Shown piece by piece: positions 25,928 to 33,539 of a stretch of DNA of 55,044 nucleotides. Both the position numbers and the translations under genes were made by a program. The stretch is taken from assembly GCA_046350455.1 (NCBI GenBank), contig JAXMAM010000022.1, positions 1 through 55,044 on the forward strand, written 5' to 3'. A model generated the notes under the pieces. The model worked only from the letters and a program-made list of their open reading frames with translations, made no database searches and had not been told where the DNA came from. Source of the stretch: CAZXGD01 sp046350455. Lineage in GTDB: Bacteria; Planctomycetota; Phycisphaerae; Phycisphaerales; SM1A02. Within the stretch, counting starts at the first letter, position 1. Each line of letters starts with the position of its first letter.

Positions 25928-25963
25928 GGAAAGTAGGGACACCCGTGCCAGGCACCACTTTCC
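25928..25963 (-). repeat. Palindromic dispersed repeat (copy 6), next to tRNA-Ala
   Basis: This is the most symmetrical copy: GGAAAGT and ACTTTCC are perfect 7 bp outer arms around GTGCCAGGCAC. It lies 23 bases after the rsmE stop and 4 bases beyond the 3' end of tRNA-Ala (minus strand). Confidence 0.88.
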
Positions 25964-25967
25964 TGAA

Positions 25968-26040
25968 TGGAGCGTACCGGGGTCGAACCGGTAACCTCTG
26001 CCTTGCAAAGGCAGCGCTCTCCCAATTGAGCTAACGCCCC
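25968..26040 (-). tRNA. tRNA-Ala, anticodon TGC
   Basis: The minus strand folds as a full cloverleaf of 73 bases. The acceptor GGGGCGT pairs with ACGCTCC, including the G3:U70 wobble that identifies alanine tRNAs. The anticodon stem CTGCC/GGCAG holds the loop TTTGCAA (anticodon TGC), and the T arm CCGGTTCGAACCCCGG is standard. The discriminator is A; CCA is not encoded. A -10-like TATACT lies 33 bases upstream. Confidence 0.97.
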
Positions 26041-26073
26041 AGCGAGCCCGTTCATCACGGACTGGGGAGCGGA

Positions 26074-26079
26074 AGTATA
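26074..26079 (-). promoter_or_regulatory. -10 element of a likely tRNA-Ala promoter
   Basis: TATACT on the minus strand is close to consensus and lies 33 bases before the tRNA. No good -35 is visible because that position is occupied by the 30 bp palindrome at 26079-26108. Confidence 0.4.
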
Positions 26080-26108
26080 GCCCACGCATGCGGTGGCATG
26101 CGTGGGCT
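26079..26108. terminator. Perfect 13 bp-stem hairpin after the SH3 gene
   Basis: AGCCCACGCATGC (26079-26091), loop GGTG, then GCATGCGTGGGCT (26096-26108) form a perfect 13 bp stem. It lies 27 bases after the stop of the minus-strand SH3 gene and just before the tRNA promoter, a fitting place for a terminator, although no T-run follows. Confidence 0.5.
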
Positions 26109-26135
26109 GAGAGAGCTTCAAAATGTGGCTGGGAA

Positions 26136-27662
26136 TCAGGGGGTGGTGGTCTGTGCTGGGACCTGCTCTGCCACGGCCTCTGCGGGCTTGGCTGCGTCGG
26201 TCTTCACTTCCACGGCGGTCACCTGCGGGGTCTCGCGCACCGTGAGCAGTTCCACCACCTGGGGGCTGATCACGGTCAGGTTGAGCGCGCTGTCAAACTC
26301 CTTGCCGCCCTTCACACCCACCAGCGTGCCCAGCATGGTGCCCATGGGGATGTTCTCGTTGGGCAGCACGTAGGCCAGCGTCTGGCTGGTCTGCGGATCG
26401 GTGATGCGGTAGAGCTGCGGGAGGCGCTTGCCGTCGTACACCACGCTGGCGTTCAGCACGCCCACGGTGGTGTATTCCGCGCGGCGCTGGATGTCCGTGA
26501 TGATCTGGATCATCGCGCGCTGGCGCTCGGTCATCTGGCCCTTGATGGCAGCCAGCTGCTGCGACTGCTTCTGCGTCTCGGAGATCAGCTCCAGCTGCTC
26601 GGCGCGCGCCGTGGCCATGAGGGCCAGCGCGCTGTTGGCTGGGGCGGTGCGGGAGAGCTCCAGGTAGCGGCCGCGCAGGGCCTCCACCTCGGCGCCAGCC
26701 TGTGGCTGCTGGCGGACGGCTTCCCACTGCGCTTCCAGGTCTGCCCAGCTGGCGCGAGCGCTCTGCTTGGCGACGGCTGCGCGCTGGGAGCGGGGAGCCA
26801 CTTCGATGGCGCCTTCGCCATCGCTGGAGAGCTTGGTGCCGGCCGGAACAGCGCGGCCGCTGTGGTCATCCAGCAGCGGTGGAATGGCTGGGCTTCCAGG
26901 CGTGGTCTGCGTGTCGGAGGCAGCTGTGGTGACGGTTCCAGGCGTGGTGGCGTCGCCAGCTGGAGCCATGGTTGGCGCTGGCTGCACCGTGGGAGCGCTG
27001 CCAACAGAGGACGGCGCTGCCGAACCTGCTGGCGCTGCGTTCACGGGCGTCTCGGTGTAGGTGGCAGCCTCTGCAGCCGACGCGCGGCGCAGGAACTGCA
27101 TGTTCACCCAGCCTTCGCCGCAGGGTGGGAGCGCCACCTTGTAGACAGACTCGTTGTCGCCAGCGATGGTGCCGAGCACGGTGAGCGTGGTGCCTGGGGC
27201 CACGGTGCCGATGAGCTTCCAGCTCTTCTCGGGTGCGCCGCCCGCGTCCACGTTGGGTGCGCGCAGGTCTGTCTTGGCGGTGACCTGTGCAGTGCCGTTG
27301 CTGCCAAGCGTCACGCGGCGGTCCGCTGGCACATAGGCGTACAAGGCGGAGAACGCTGGCCCAGAGGTGCGGACCTTGGCCCAGCCAAACTCTTCCTTGA
27401 TCACCTGGACTGCGTCGCCGGCCTTCAGCTTGCCGAACGCGTACGCGCTCTGTGCGCTGGGGCCGCTGCGCAGGTTGACCGTGTTGCCCTGCACCACTGC
27501 GATGTATGGCTCAGCGGCTGCTGGCGTGGCCGTGGCACCGGCAGGAGACGCTGCGTCCTGCGCGAGGGCCGGCTGGGTGAGCGGGAGGGTGAGCAGGGCT
27601 GCCGTGGTCAGCGTCATGCTTCCAGCAGCCCGCATCCATGCGGGTGAGCTTCCGTGCTGCAT
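26136..27662 (-). CDS. Exported SH3-domain protein
   Basis: A 508-residue protein with a signal peptide (MTLTTAALLTLPLTQPALAQ) when started at ATG 27660-27662; the frame is open upstream but without similarity. Mature residues begin with a bacterial SH3 (SH3b) domain (VVQGNTVNLRSGPSAQSAYA to FGWAKVR), with a second SH3-like segment (TLTVLGTIAGDNESVYKVAL). A Thr/Pro/Ala-rich linker follows, then a coiled-coil-like stretch (QKQSQQLAAIKGQMTERQRA). SH3b domains often bind peptidoglycan or peptides, so a periplasmic cell-wall role is plausible but unproven. It is divergent from the TolC-like gene; a TACACT -10 lies six bases before its ATG. Confidence 0.7.
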   Translation of the reverse strand: MQHGSSPAWMRAAGSMTLTTAALLTLPLTQPALAQDAASPAGATATPAAAEPYIAVVQGNTVNLRSGPSAQSAYAFGKLKAGDAVQVIKEEFGWAKVRTSGPAFSALYAYVPADRRVTLGSNGTAQVTAKTDLRAPNVDAGGAPEKSWKLIGTVAPGTTLTVLGTIAGDNESVYKVALPPCGEGWVNMQFLRRASAAEAATYTETPVNAAPAGSAAPSSVGSAPTVQPAPTMAPAGDATTPGTVTTAASDTQTTPGSPAIPPLLDDHSGRAVPAGTKLSSDGEGAIEVAPRSQRAAVAKQSARASWADLEAQWEAVRQQPQAGAEVEALRGRYLELSRTAPANSALALMATARAEQLELISETQKQSQQLAAIKGQMTERQRAMIQIITDIQRRAEYTTVGVLNASVVYDGKRLPQLYRITDPQTSQTLAYVLPNENIPMGTMLGTLVGVKGGKEFDSALNLTVISPQVVELLTVRETPQVTAVEVKTDAAKPAEAVAEQVPAQTTTP

Positions 27663-27720
27663 GGGCGCAGTGTATCGGAGCGGGCTAGACTTGCCATCCA
27701 TGGCAGCCCCAGATCGCACA

Positions 27721-29634
27721 ATGAATTTTGGGCCCGCGGCGCGCAGGTGGGTCTGTGCGGGCTGCACTGCGGCTGTTCGGTCCGTGTTCTGGAGCGGCGC
27801 CTGCGCGGCAGCGGTGTGCACGCGCGCGGGGGCGGCGGCCCGAGCAGGCGTGCTCCCAGGCGTGCTCCCCGGCGTGCTCCCCGGCGTGCTGGCTGGCCTG
27901 CTGGTGCTGGCCGCTGCCGGGTGCGAAAGTCCGCTGCAAGCGCAGGAGGACGCTGAACTTCAGCGATCCCTGGAGGCTGCTTTGGCGCGCGAAGCTGGCA
28001 ACGGCGCTGCCCCACAGCCCCTGGCGCCAGTCACCACCCCCACCAGCGACGTCTTTGAGAGCCTGAAATCCCGCCGAGCCCAGCTGGACGCGATGGGTCC
28101 CCAGCCAGATCACGCTGGCGCTGGGCTGGACATCGGCCCAGACCTGACCACCCCGCGGCCTGGGGAGATCTTGCTCACCCTCCAGCAGGCGGTCTCGTCC
28201 GCGGTGCAGAACAACCTTTCTGTGCAGACAGCCCGGCTGGATGAGGCCATCACCCAGACTGAGATTGTCACGGCAGAAGCGGTCTTCGACACCGTGCTGT
28301 TTGCAAGCGGTGGATATTCCCGCGACAACCAGCCCCAGCAGGCGATTTCCTTGGGGGGCGGCGGTGGTGGCTTCCTGCTGAATCCGTCCCAGGACCAGCG
28401 CGGGTGGAACTTCACCACCGGCCTGGAGCAGCGCATGGCCACGGGCGGCACCCTGGTGGCCAGCACCTCCATGCAGTCGCAGAAGGTGAACGACCCGGGC
28501 GACGTCATCACACCCAACCCGGCCTACAACACTGCAGTCAACCTGACGCTGAGCCAGCCGCTTCTGAAGGGGTTCGGCACCGATGTGAACCTGGCGCAGC
28601 TGAAGCTGGCGCGCAACCAGGACCGCAGGTCGGTGCAGTTCATGCGGCAGCAGCTGCTGCAGACGGTGGCGCAGACCGAAGCTGCCTACTGGCAGGTGTA
28701 CGTGGCCCGTCAGCGCCTGGTGAGCGCGCAGTGGCTGCTGAAGCAGGGCGAGATGGTGCGAGACGTGCTGGTGCGACGCCGCAACTACGACACCAGCCTG
28801 GCGCAGTACGCAGACGCTGTGAGCAAGGTGGAGGATCGCCGTGCCTCGGTCATGCGCGCCGAGCGCGAGATCCAGCGCGCGGTGAACAACCTGAAGGCGC
28901 TGATGAACGACCCGCGCCTGCCAGCAGGCGGAAGCGAGACTGTGGTGCCCGTGGACACGCCGGTGGATCAGCCGCTCCGCTACAGCCTGGGCGACGCGCT
29001 GGCCACCAGCATGGCGCAGAACCCAGGGGTGGCGGCTGCGCTACTGGGCATTGACGATTCCTCCATCAACCTGGATGTGGCGGACAACGGCCGCCTGCCA
29101 GAGCTTGACCTGCAGGCCAGCGGCGCGCTGTATGGCATGGCCTCTGGCCTTGGCAGCGCGTGGGGCGACTTTGGCGACAACAATTGGATCGAATACGCCG
29201 TGGGCGCCACGTTCCGGCAGCCCATCGGCAACCGTGCGGCAGAATCGGACTACCGGCGCGCGCGCCTGGCGCGCAGCCGCGCGGTGATCGGCTACAAGGG
29301 CGCTGTGCAGGACACGGTGCTGGCGGTGAAGAACGCGCTGCAGGACGCTGCCAACTCGTACCGGCTCATCGGGCAGACTCGGGCGCAGCGCCTGGCAGCG
29401 GCAGAGAACATGCGTGCGCTGGGCATCGAGGAGGAGAACATCGCGCAGCTGACGCCAGAGTTCCTGGCGCTGAAGTTCCTGCGGCAGGACTCGCTGGCCA
29501 TCACGCAGCTGGCAGAGGCCACTGCGCTGGCGGAGTACAACATCGCCATCGCCAATCTGTACGCGGCCATGGGCACGGGGCTGGAGCGCAACCGCATCGA
29601 GCTGAAGCTGGTGGACGCAACGCCTGGGCGGTAG
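27721..29634 (+). CDS. TolC-family outer-membrane lipoprotein
   Basis: An efflux-channel family protein of up to 637 residues. After the lipobox LAAAGC come a variable segment and two repeated outer-membrane efflux protein domains: LTLQQAVSSAVQNNLSVQTA, then TEAAYWQVYVARQRLVSAQW, and in the second half YSLGDALATSMAQNPGVAAA and DTVLAVKNALQDAANSYRL. Such trimers form the exit duct for efflux pumps or type I secretion; no pump genes are adjacent. The start is uncertain: ATG 27721 (or 27700) leaves about 68 residues before the lipobox Cys, whereas GTG 27850 inside a tandem repeat gives a normal-length signal. The tsaC-like gene follows by four bases. Confidence 0.85.
   Translation: MNFGPAARRWVCAGCTAAVRSVFWSGACAAAVCTRAGAAARAGVLPGVLPGVLPGVLAGLLVLAAAGCESPLQAQEDAELQRSLEAALAREAGNGAAPQPLAPVTTPTSDVFESLKSRRAQLDAMGPQPDHAGAGLDIGPDLTTPRPGEILLTLQQAVSSAVQNNLSVQTARLDEAITQTEIVTAEAVFDTVLFASGGYSRDNQPQQAISLGGGGGGFLLNPSQDQRGWNFTTGLEQRMATGGTLVASTSMQSQKVNDPGDVITPNPAYNTAVNLTLSQPLLKGFGTDVNLAQLKLARNQDRRSVQFMRQQLLQTVAQTEAAYWQVYVARQRLVSAQWLLKQGEMVRDVLVRRRNYDTSLAQYADAVSKVEDRRASVMRAEREIQRAVNNLKALMNDPRLPAGGSETVVPVDTPVDQPLRYSLGDALATSMAQNPGVAAALLGIDDSSINLDVADNGRLPELDLQASGALYGMASGLGSAWGDFGDNNWIEYAVGATFRQPIGNRAAESDYRRARLARSRAVIGYKGAVQDTVLAVKNALQDAANSYRLIGQTRAQRLAAAENMRALGIEEENIAQLTPEFLALKFLRQDSLAITQLAEATALAEYNIAIANLYAAMGTGLERNRIELKLVDATPGR
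27847..27892 (+). repeat. 12 bp tandem repeats encoding the TolC-like signal sequence
   Basis: Three units of GGCGTGCTCCCM and a partial fourth encode (GVLP)3GVL in the hydrophobic leader before the lipobox. Each unit contains an in-frame GTG. Confidence 0.85.
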
Positions 29635-29638
29635 CAGC

Positions 29639-30634
29639 GTGGCGCAGATCTGCCCAGCCACACCGGAGAGCATCGCGCAGGCAGCCCTGCTGCTAGGGCA
29701 GGGGAAGGCGGTGGCCTTTCCTACGGAGACTGTCTATGGATTGGGCGGCCGGACTTTCAGCCCGGACGCAGCGCGGCTGATCCACGCGCTGAAGGGGCGG
29801 CCTGCCAACAATCCGCTGATTGCGCATGTGCTGGATGTGGCAGGCGCGCGCCGTGTGACGCACGCGTGGTCCGATGAGTGCACGCGCCTGGCCAGCGCGT
29901 TCTGGCCGGGGCCGCTCACGCTGGTGCTGCCGCGGCATCCGGATGTCCCGCGCGAGTCCACCGGCGGGCGCGACACCGTGGCGGTGCGCTCACCGCGGCA
30001 CACGGTGGCGCGCGCGCTGCTTGAGGCTGTGGGCGGCGAGCCCATCAGCGCGCCCAGCGCCAACATCAGCGGGCGCACCAGCGCCACCAGCGCTGCGCAC
30101 GTGCGGCACGACTTTGCGCATGTGCCAGACCTGCTGATCCTGGATGGCGGGGCGTGCGAGGTGGGCATCGAGAGCACTGTGCTGGACCTGACTGCGCCAG
30201 AGCCCACCATCCTGCGCCCGGGCAGCGTGACCGCGGCCGACCTGCAGGCCGCGCTGGGCCGCCCAGTGCGCGCGCGCGAAGCCACCGAGCAGGGCGCCAG
30301 CCCTGGAACAGCCATCAGCCACTATGCGCCGGTGACGCCAGCCGTGCTGGTGCCGCGCGGGCAGCTGGAGGCGTTCATGCAGGGCCAGGAGCCGGGATGC
30401 GCGGTGCTGATGGTGGCGCCGCATGGCGTGCCGCCGGGGTGGCGCACGCACCACCAGGTGTTCCCCATGCCCGAGCTGTGCGAGGCGTATGCAGCCGTGC
30501 TCTACGACCGCCTGCGCGCAGCCGACGCCAGCGGCGCGCGGCTGATCGTGATCCAGGACCCTTGCTCCGCGGACCCGCGCTGGTCCGGCGTGCGCGACCG
30601 CCTGCGCCGCGCCACCCACCCGCCAGCCGTGTGA
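29639..30634 (+). CDS. Threonylcarbamoyl-AMP synthase (Sua5 type)
   Basis: A 331-residue protein with an N-terminal YrdC domain (AVAFPTETVYGLGGRTFSPD, KGRPANNPLIAHV, FWPGPLTLVLPRH, SAPSANISGRTSAT) that makes threonylcarbamoyl-AMP from threonine, bicarbonate and ATP for the t6A37 modification of tRNA. The C-terminal Sua5 domain (SPGTAISHYAP onward) makes it the long Sua5 form rather than short TsaC. The GTG at 29639 lies four bases after the TolC-like stop, implying cotranscription. Confidence 0.93.
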   Translation: MAQICPATPESIAQAALLLGQGKAVAFPTETVYGLGGRTFSPDAARLIHALKGRPANNPLIAHVLDVAGARRVTHAWSDECTRLASAFWPGPLTLVLPRHPDVPRESTGGRDTVAVRSPRHTVARALLEAVGGEPISAPSANISGRTSATSAAHVRHDFAHVPDLLILDGGACEVGIESTVLDLTAPEPTILRPGSVTAADLQAALGRPVRAREATEQGASPGTAISHYAPVTPAVLVPRGQLEAFMQGQEPGCAVLMVAPHGVPPGWRTHHQVFPMPELCEAYAAVLYDRLRAADASGARLIVIQDPCSADPRWSGVRDRLRRATHPPAV

Positions 30635-30743
30635 CGCGCGCTCGCCCGCGCCGCCACGCGCGCGCGCCGCGCCGCGCGCCAGCCCGCACGGCCGCTCGCC
30701 CGCGCCGTTTCTCGCGCTGCGGCCCCCGCCGCGCTGCGGCTGC

Positions 30744-32411
30744 TCACTGCATCGGGATCTTCACGTGGAGCCGCGTGGCGCACTCCTTGGCCAGCTCGTA
30801 TCCAGCGTCCACGTGGCGGAACACGCCCATCATGGGATCGTTGGTCAGCACGCGCTCCAGGCGGGCGGCGGCCTCTGGCGTGCCGTCTGCCACGATCACC
30901 TGGCCAGCATGCTGGCTGTAGCCGATGCCCACGCCGCCACCGTGGTGGAAGCTCACCCAGCTGGCACCGCTGGCGATGTTCACGCCAAAGTTCAGGAGCG
31001 GCCAGTCGCTCACAGCGTCTGTGCCATCCTGCATGGCCTCTGTCTCGCGGTTGGGGCTTGCCACGCTGCCGCAGTCCAGATGGTCGCGGCCAATCACGAT
31101 GGGCGCCTTCACCTTGCCTGACGCCACCAGCTGATTGAACGCCAGGCCAGCGCGGTGCCGCTCGCCCAGGCCCAGCCAGCAAATGCGCGCTGGGAGGCCC
31201 TGGAACGCCACGCGCTGCTGCGCCATGCGGATCCAGCGGTGCAGGCTCTCATCCTTGGGGAAGAGTTCCAGGACAGCCTCGTCCGTGGTGCGGATGTCTT
31301 CTGGGTCTCCAGAGAGCGCCACCCAGCGGAAGGGGCCGCGGCCCAGGCAGAACTGCGGTCGGATGTACGCCGGCACAAATCCCGGGAACGCAAACGCGTC
31401 CTTGAACCCGTGGTCAAAGGCACGCTGGCGGATGTTGTTGCCGTAGTCAAACACCTTGCTGCCAGCGCGCTGGAACTCCACCATGAGGCGCACGTGCGCC
31501 TCCATGCTGGCCATGCTGCGGCGCTGGTATTCAGCGGGATCGCTGGTGCGGAGCACGTCCGCCTGCTCGCGCGTGAGGCCAGCGGGGTAGTACCCCTCTA
31601 GCGGGTCGTGCGCGCTGGTCTGGTCCGTGAGCGTGTCTGGCACGATGCGCCGGTCCTTCAGCCGCTGCAGCAGATCCACTGCGTTGGCCAGGACGCCCAC
31701 GCTGATGGCCTCACCCCGGCTCTTCAGCTCCACCGCGCGCGCGATGGCCGAATCCAGGTCCTCGTGGATCTCGTCCAGGTAGCGGTCGGTGACGCGCTTC
31801 TCCAGACGCTCGCGGCAGACATCCGCGATGAGCGCTGTGCCTTCGTTCATGGTGATGGCCAGCGGCTGCGCGCCGCCCATGCCGCCGCAGCCAGCGGTCA
31901 CGTTCAGGCGACCCTTCAGCGTGCCACCAAAGTGCTGGCGCGCGCACTCTGCGAAGGTCTCGTAGGTGCCCTGCAGGATTCCCTGCGTGCCGATGTAGAT
32001 CCAGCTGCCGGCCGTCATCTGGCCGAACATCATCAGGCCGCGCTCTTCCAGCTCATCAAAGACGCGCTGCGTGCCCCAGTGCGGCACCAGATTGCTGTTG
32101 GCAATCAGCACACGCGGCGCATCGGCATGCGTGCGCACCACGCCCACCGGCTTGCCGCTCTGGACCAGCAGCGTTTCATCTGCGGCCAGCTGCTGCAGCG
32201 CGCGCACGATGGCATCAAAGCTCTCCCAGTTGCGCGCTGCCTTGCCGCGGCCGCCATAGACCACCAGGTCGCCAGGGCGCTCGGCCACCTCGGGGTCCAG
32301 GTTGTTCATGATCATGCGCATGGCTGCTTCGGCAGCCCAGGTGCGGCAGGTGCGCTGGGCCCCGCGGGGGGCGCGGACGACTCGACTGGCAGCAGTGGAC
32401 GCAGAAGCCAT
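30744..32411 (-). CDS. hutU: Urocanate hydratase
   Basis: A 555-residue urocanase, the second step of histidine degradation (urocanate to imidazolone propionate) using tightly bound NAD+. Family signatures include VTAGCGGMGGAQPLAITMNE, the region with the essential Cys in YIRPQFCLGRGPFRWVALSG, and IVIGRDHLDCGSVASPNRET. The length is standard with ATG 32409-32411; the open frame extends upstream without similarity. hutH, the previous pathway step, lies 1.1 kb further along on the same strand, separated by a potassium-channel-like gene on the other strand. Confidence 0.97.
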   Translation of the reverse strand: MASASTAASRVVRAPRGAQRTCRTWAAEAAMRMIMNNLDPEVAERPGDLVVYGGRGKAARNWESFDAIVRALQQLAADETLLVQSGKPVGVVRTHADAPRVLIANSNLVPHWGTQRVFDELEERGLMMFGQMTAGSWIYIGTQGILQGTYETFAECARQHFGGTLKGRLNVTAGCGGMGGAQPLAITMNEGTALIADVCRERLEKRVTDRYLDEIHEDLDSAIARAVELKSRGEAISVGVLANAVDLLQRLKDRRIVPDTLTDQTSAHDPLEGYYPAGLTREQADVLRTSDPAEYQRRSMASMEAHVRLMVEFQRAGSKVFDYGNNIRQRAFDHGFKDAFAFPGFVPAYIRPQFCLGRGPFRWVALSGDPEDIRTTDEAVLELFPKDESLHRWIRMAQQRVAFQGLPARICWLGLGERHRAGLAFNQLVASGKVKAPIVIGRDHLDCGSVASPNRETEAMQDGTDAVSDWPLLNFGVNIASGASWVSFHHGGGVGIGYSQHAGQVIVADGTPEAAARLERVLTNDPMMGVFRHVDAGYELAKECATRLHVKIPMQ

Positions 32412-32451
32412 GGGCCCGCATTCTAGGCGGGGCGTGTACCGTGGCTGCGCC

Positions 32452-33312
32452 ATGCCCATCTACCGCGTGGAGGAACCAGTTCAAGGCCGCGTGGCCGTGA
32501 TGCAATGGCGGCGGGGCGTGCGCCGCAACCTGAGCGCGCTGGGGCTCTCGCTGCTCTTCACCTTCGTGGGCCTGCTGGTCCTGGAGGACCGCCAGGAAAG
32601 CCTGCGCGAGCACGTCTTTGACGCGCTGTGGAACGCGTCCAACACCCTCACCACGCTGGGCGACCTGCAGAAGCTGAACCACGGCCAGAAGATCTTCATG
32701 ATCTTTGCCATGTTCGTCTCCACCACCATCGTGGCGTACGCGCTCAGCTCGCTGGGTGGCACCATGGCCAGCCCGGACATCGTGGCCTACCGAGAGAACA
32801 GGAGAATGCACCGCATGCTTGCGTCCATGAAGCATCACGTCATCGTGGTGGGGTTCACCGACATTGGCCAGCGCGTGGCACACCGGCTGCGCGACAGCGG
32901 CCGAAAGGTGGTGGTGATCGAGGAGTCGCCCGCGCTGGCCGAGCAGGCCTCGGCCGACAACTTTGCCGTGGTGCAGGGGGCCGCCAACAAGGAAGAGACG
33001 CAGCGCGAGGCCGGCGTGGAGCGCGCGGATGGCCTGGTGGTGACTGTCTCAGAGGTCGAGCAGAAGCTGGCCATGACGCTCATCGCCCGGGCGCTCAATC
33101 CGGCCATGTACATCTCGGCCATCGGCAACACCGAGGCAGGCAAGGACTGGCTGTCCCACGCAGGCGCCACAGACGTGATCCTGGCCAACGAGATCATCGC
33201 GAGCACCGTGGTCACGCGCATGAGCCAGCGCGTGCAGCTGAACGCCAAGGGCGTGGCCGACGCCGAGCGCGGCCTGATCCAGGAAGAGCGCGGCCCGTCC
33301 AAGCCAGCCTGA
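32452..33312 (+). CDS. Two-TM potassium-channel-like protein with RCK (TrkA-N) domain
   Basis: A 286-residue protein from ATG 32452. Two membrane helices (LSALGLSLLFTFVGLLVLE, residues 27-45, and KIFMIFAMFVSTTIVAYALS, about 80-99) flank a pore-like loop with TLTTLGD (65-71) where potassium channels have TxTTVGYGD; the GYG signature is not intact. A cytoplasmic TrkA-N/RCK Rossmann domain follows (HHVIVVGFTDIGQRVAHRL, then VVVIEESP). It may be a ligand-gated channel of altered selectivity. It is divergent from hutU with only 40 bases between starts. Confidence 0.8.
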   Translation: MPIYRVEEPVQGRVAVMQWRRGVRRNLSALGLSLLFTFVGLLVLEDRQESLREHVFDALWNASNTLTTLGDLQKLNHGQKIFMIFAMFVSTTIVAYALSSLGGTMASPDIVAYRENRRMHRMLASMKHHVIVVGFTDIGQRVAHRLRDSGRKVVVIEESPALAEQASADNFAVVQGAANKEETQREAGVERADGLVVTVSEVEQKLAMTLIARALNPAMYISAIGNTEAGKDWLSHAGATDVILANEIIASTVVTRMSQRVQLNAKGVADAERGLIQEERGPSKPA

Positions 33313-33313
33313 G

Positions 33314-33348
33314 GCAGCTGGCGCCAGTCAGGGCAGCTGGCGCCAGTC
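33314..33348. repeat. Direct repeat with palindromic cores after the channel gene
   Basis: GCAGCTGGCGCCAGTC occurs at 33314-33329 and 33333-33348, 19 bases apart. Each contains the 10 bp palindrome CTGGCGCCAG. It begins right after the channel stop codon; role unknown. Confidence 0.6.
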
Positions 33349-33412
33349 TCCTCCACACCAGATCGCCACCTCGCGCCTGGGCATGACCTCGGTTGCCGCG
33401 CTGCAAGAATCA

Positions 33413-33434
33413 GATCAAAGTTGATCCGTTTTTT
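33413..33434 (+). terminator. Rho-independent terminator after the channel gene
   Basis: GATCA-AAGT-TGATC forms a small hairpin (33413-33426) followed by CG and six T residues (33429-33434). The stem is short, but the T-run is the clearest on this strand of the region. It lies about 100 bases after the channel stop. Confidence 0.55.
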
Positions 33435-33539
33435 GCATGCGGCCGACCGGGGTCCGTCGGCGGGAGCGTGGCGGTGTGGGCCGCCGGCCGGGTGGATCGG
33501 GGATCGGGGATCGGTGGGCGGGGGGAGGGACCGGACTGG

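Noticed and set aside
33495..33518. Three 8 bp GATCGGGG repeats near the hutH stop as a functional element
   Set aside because: Too short and simple to support a role.
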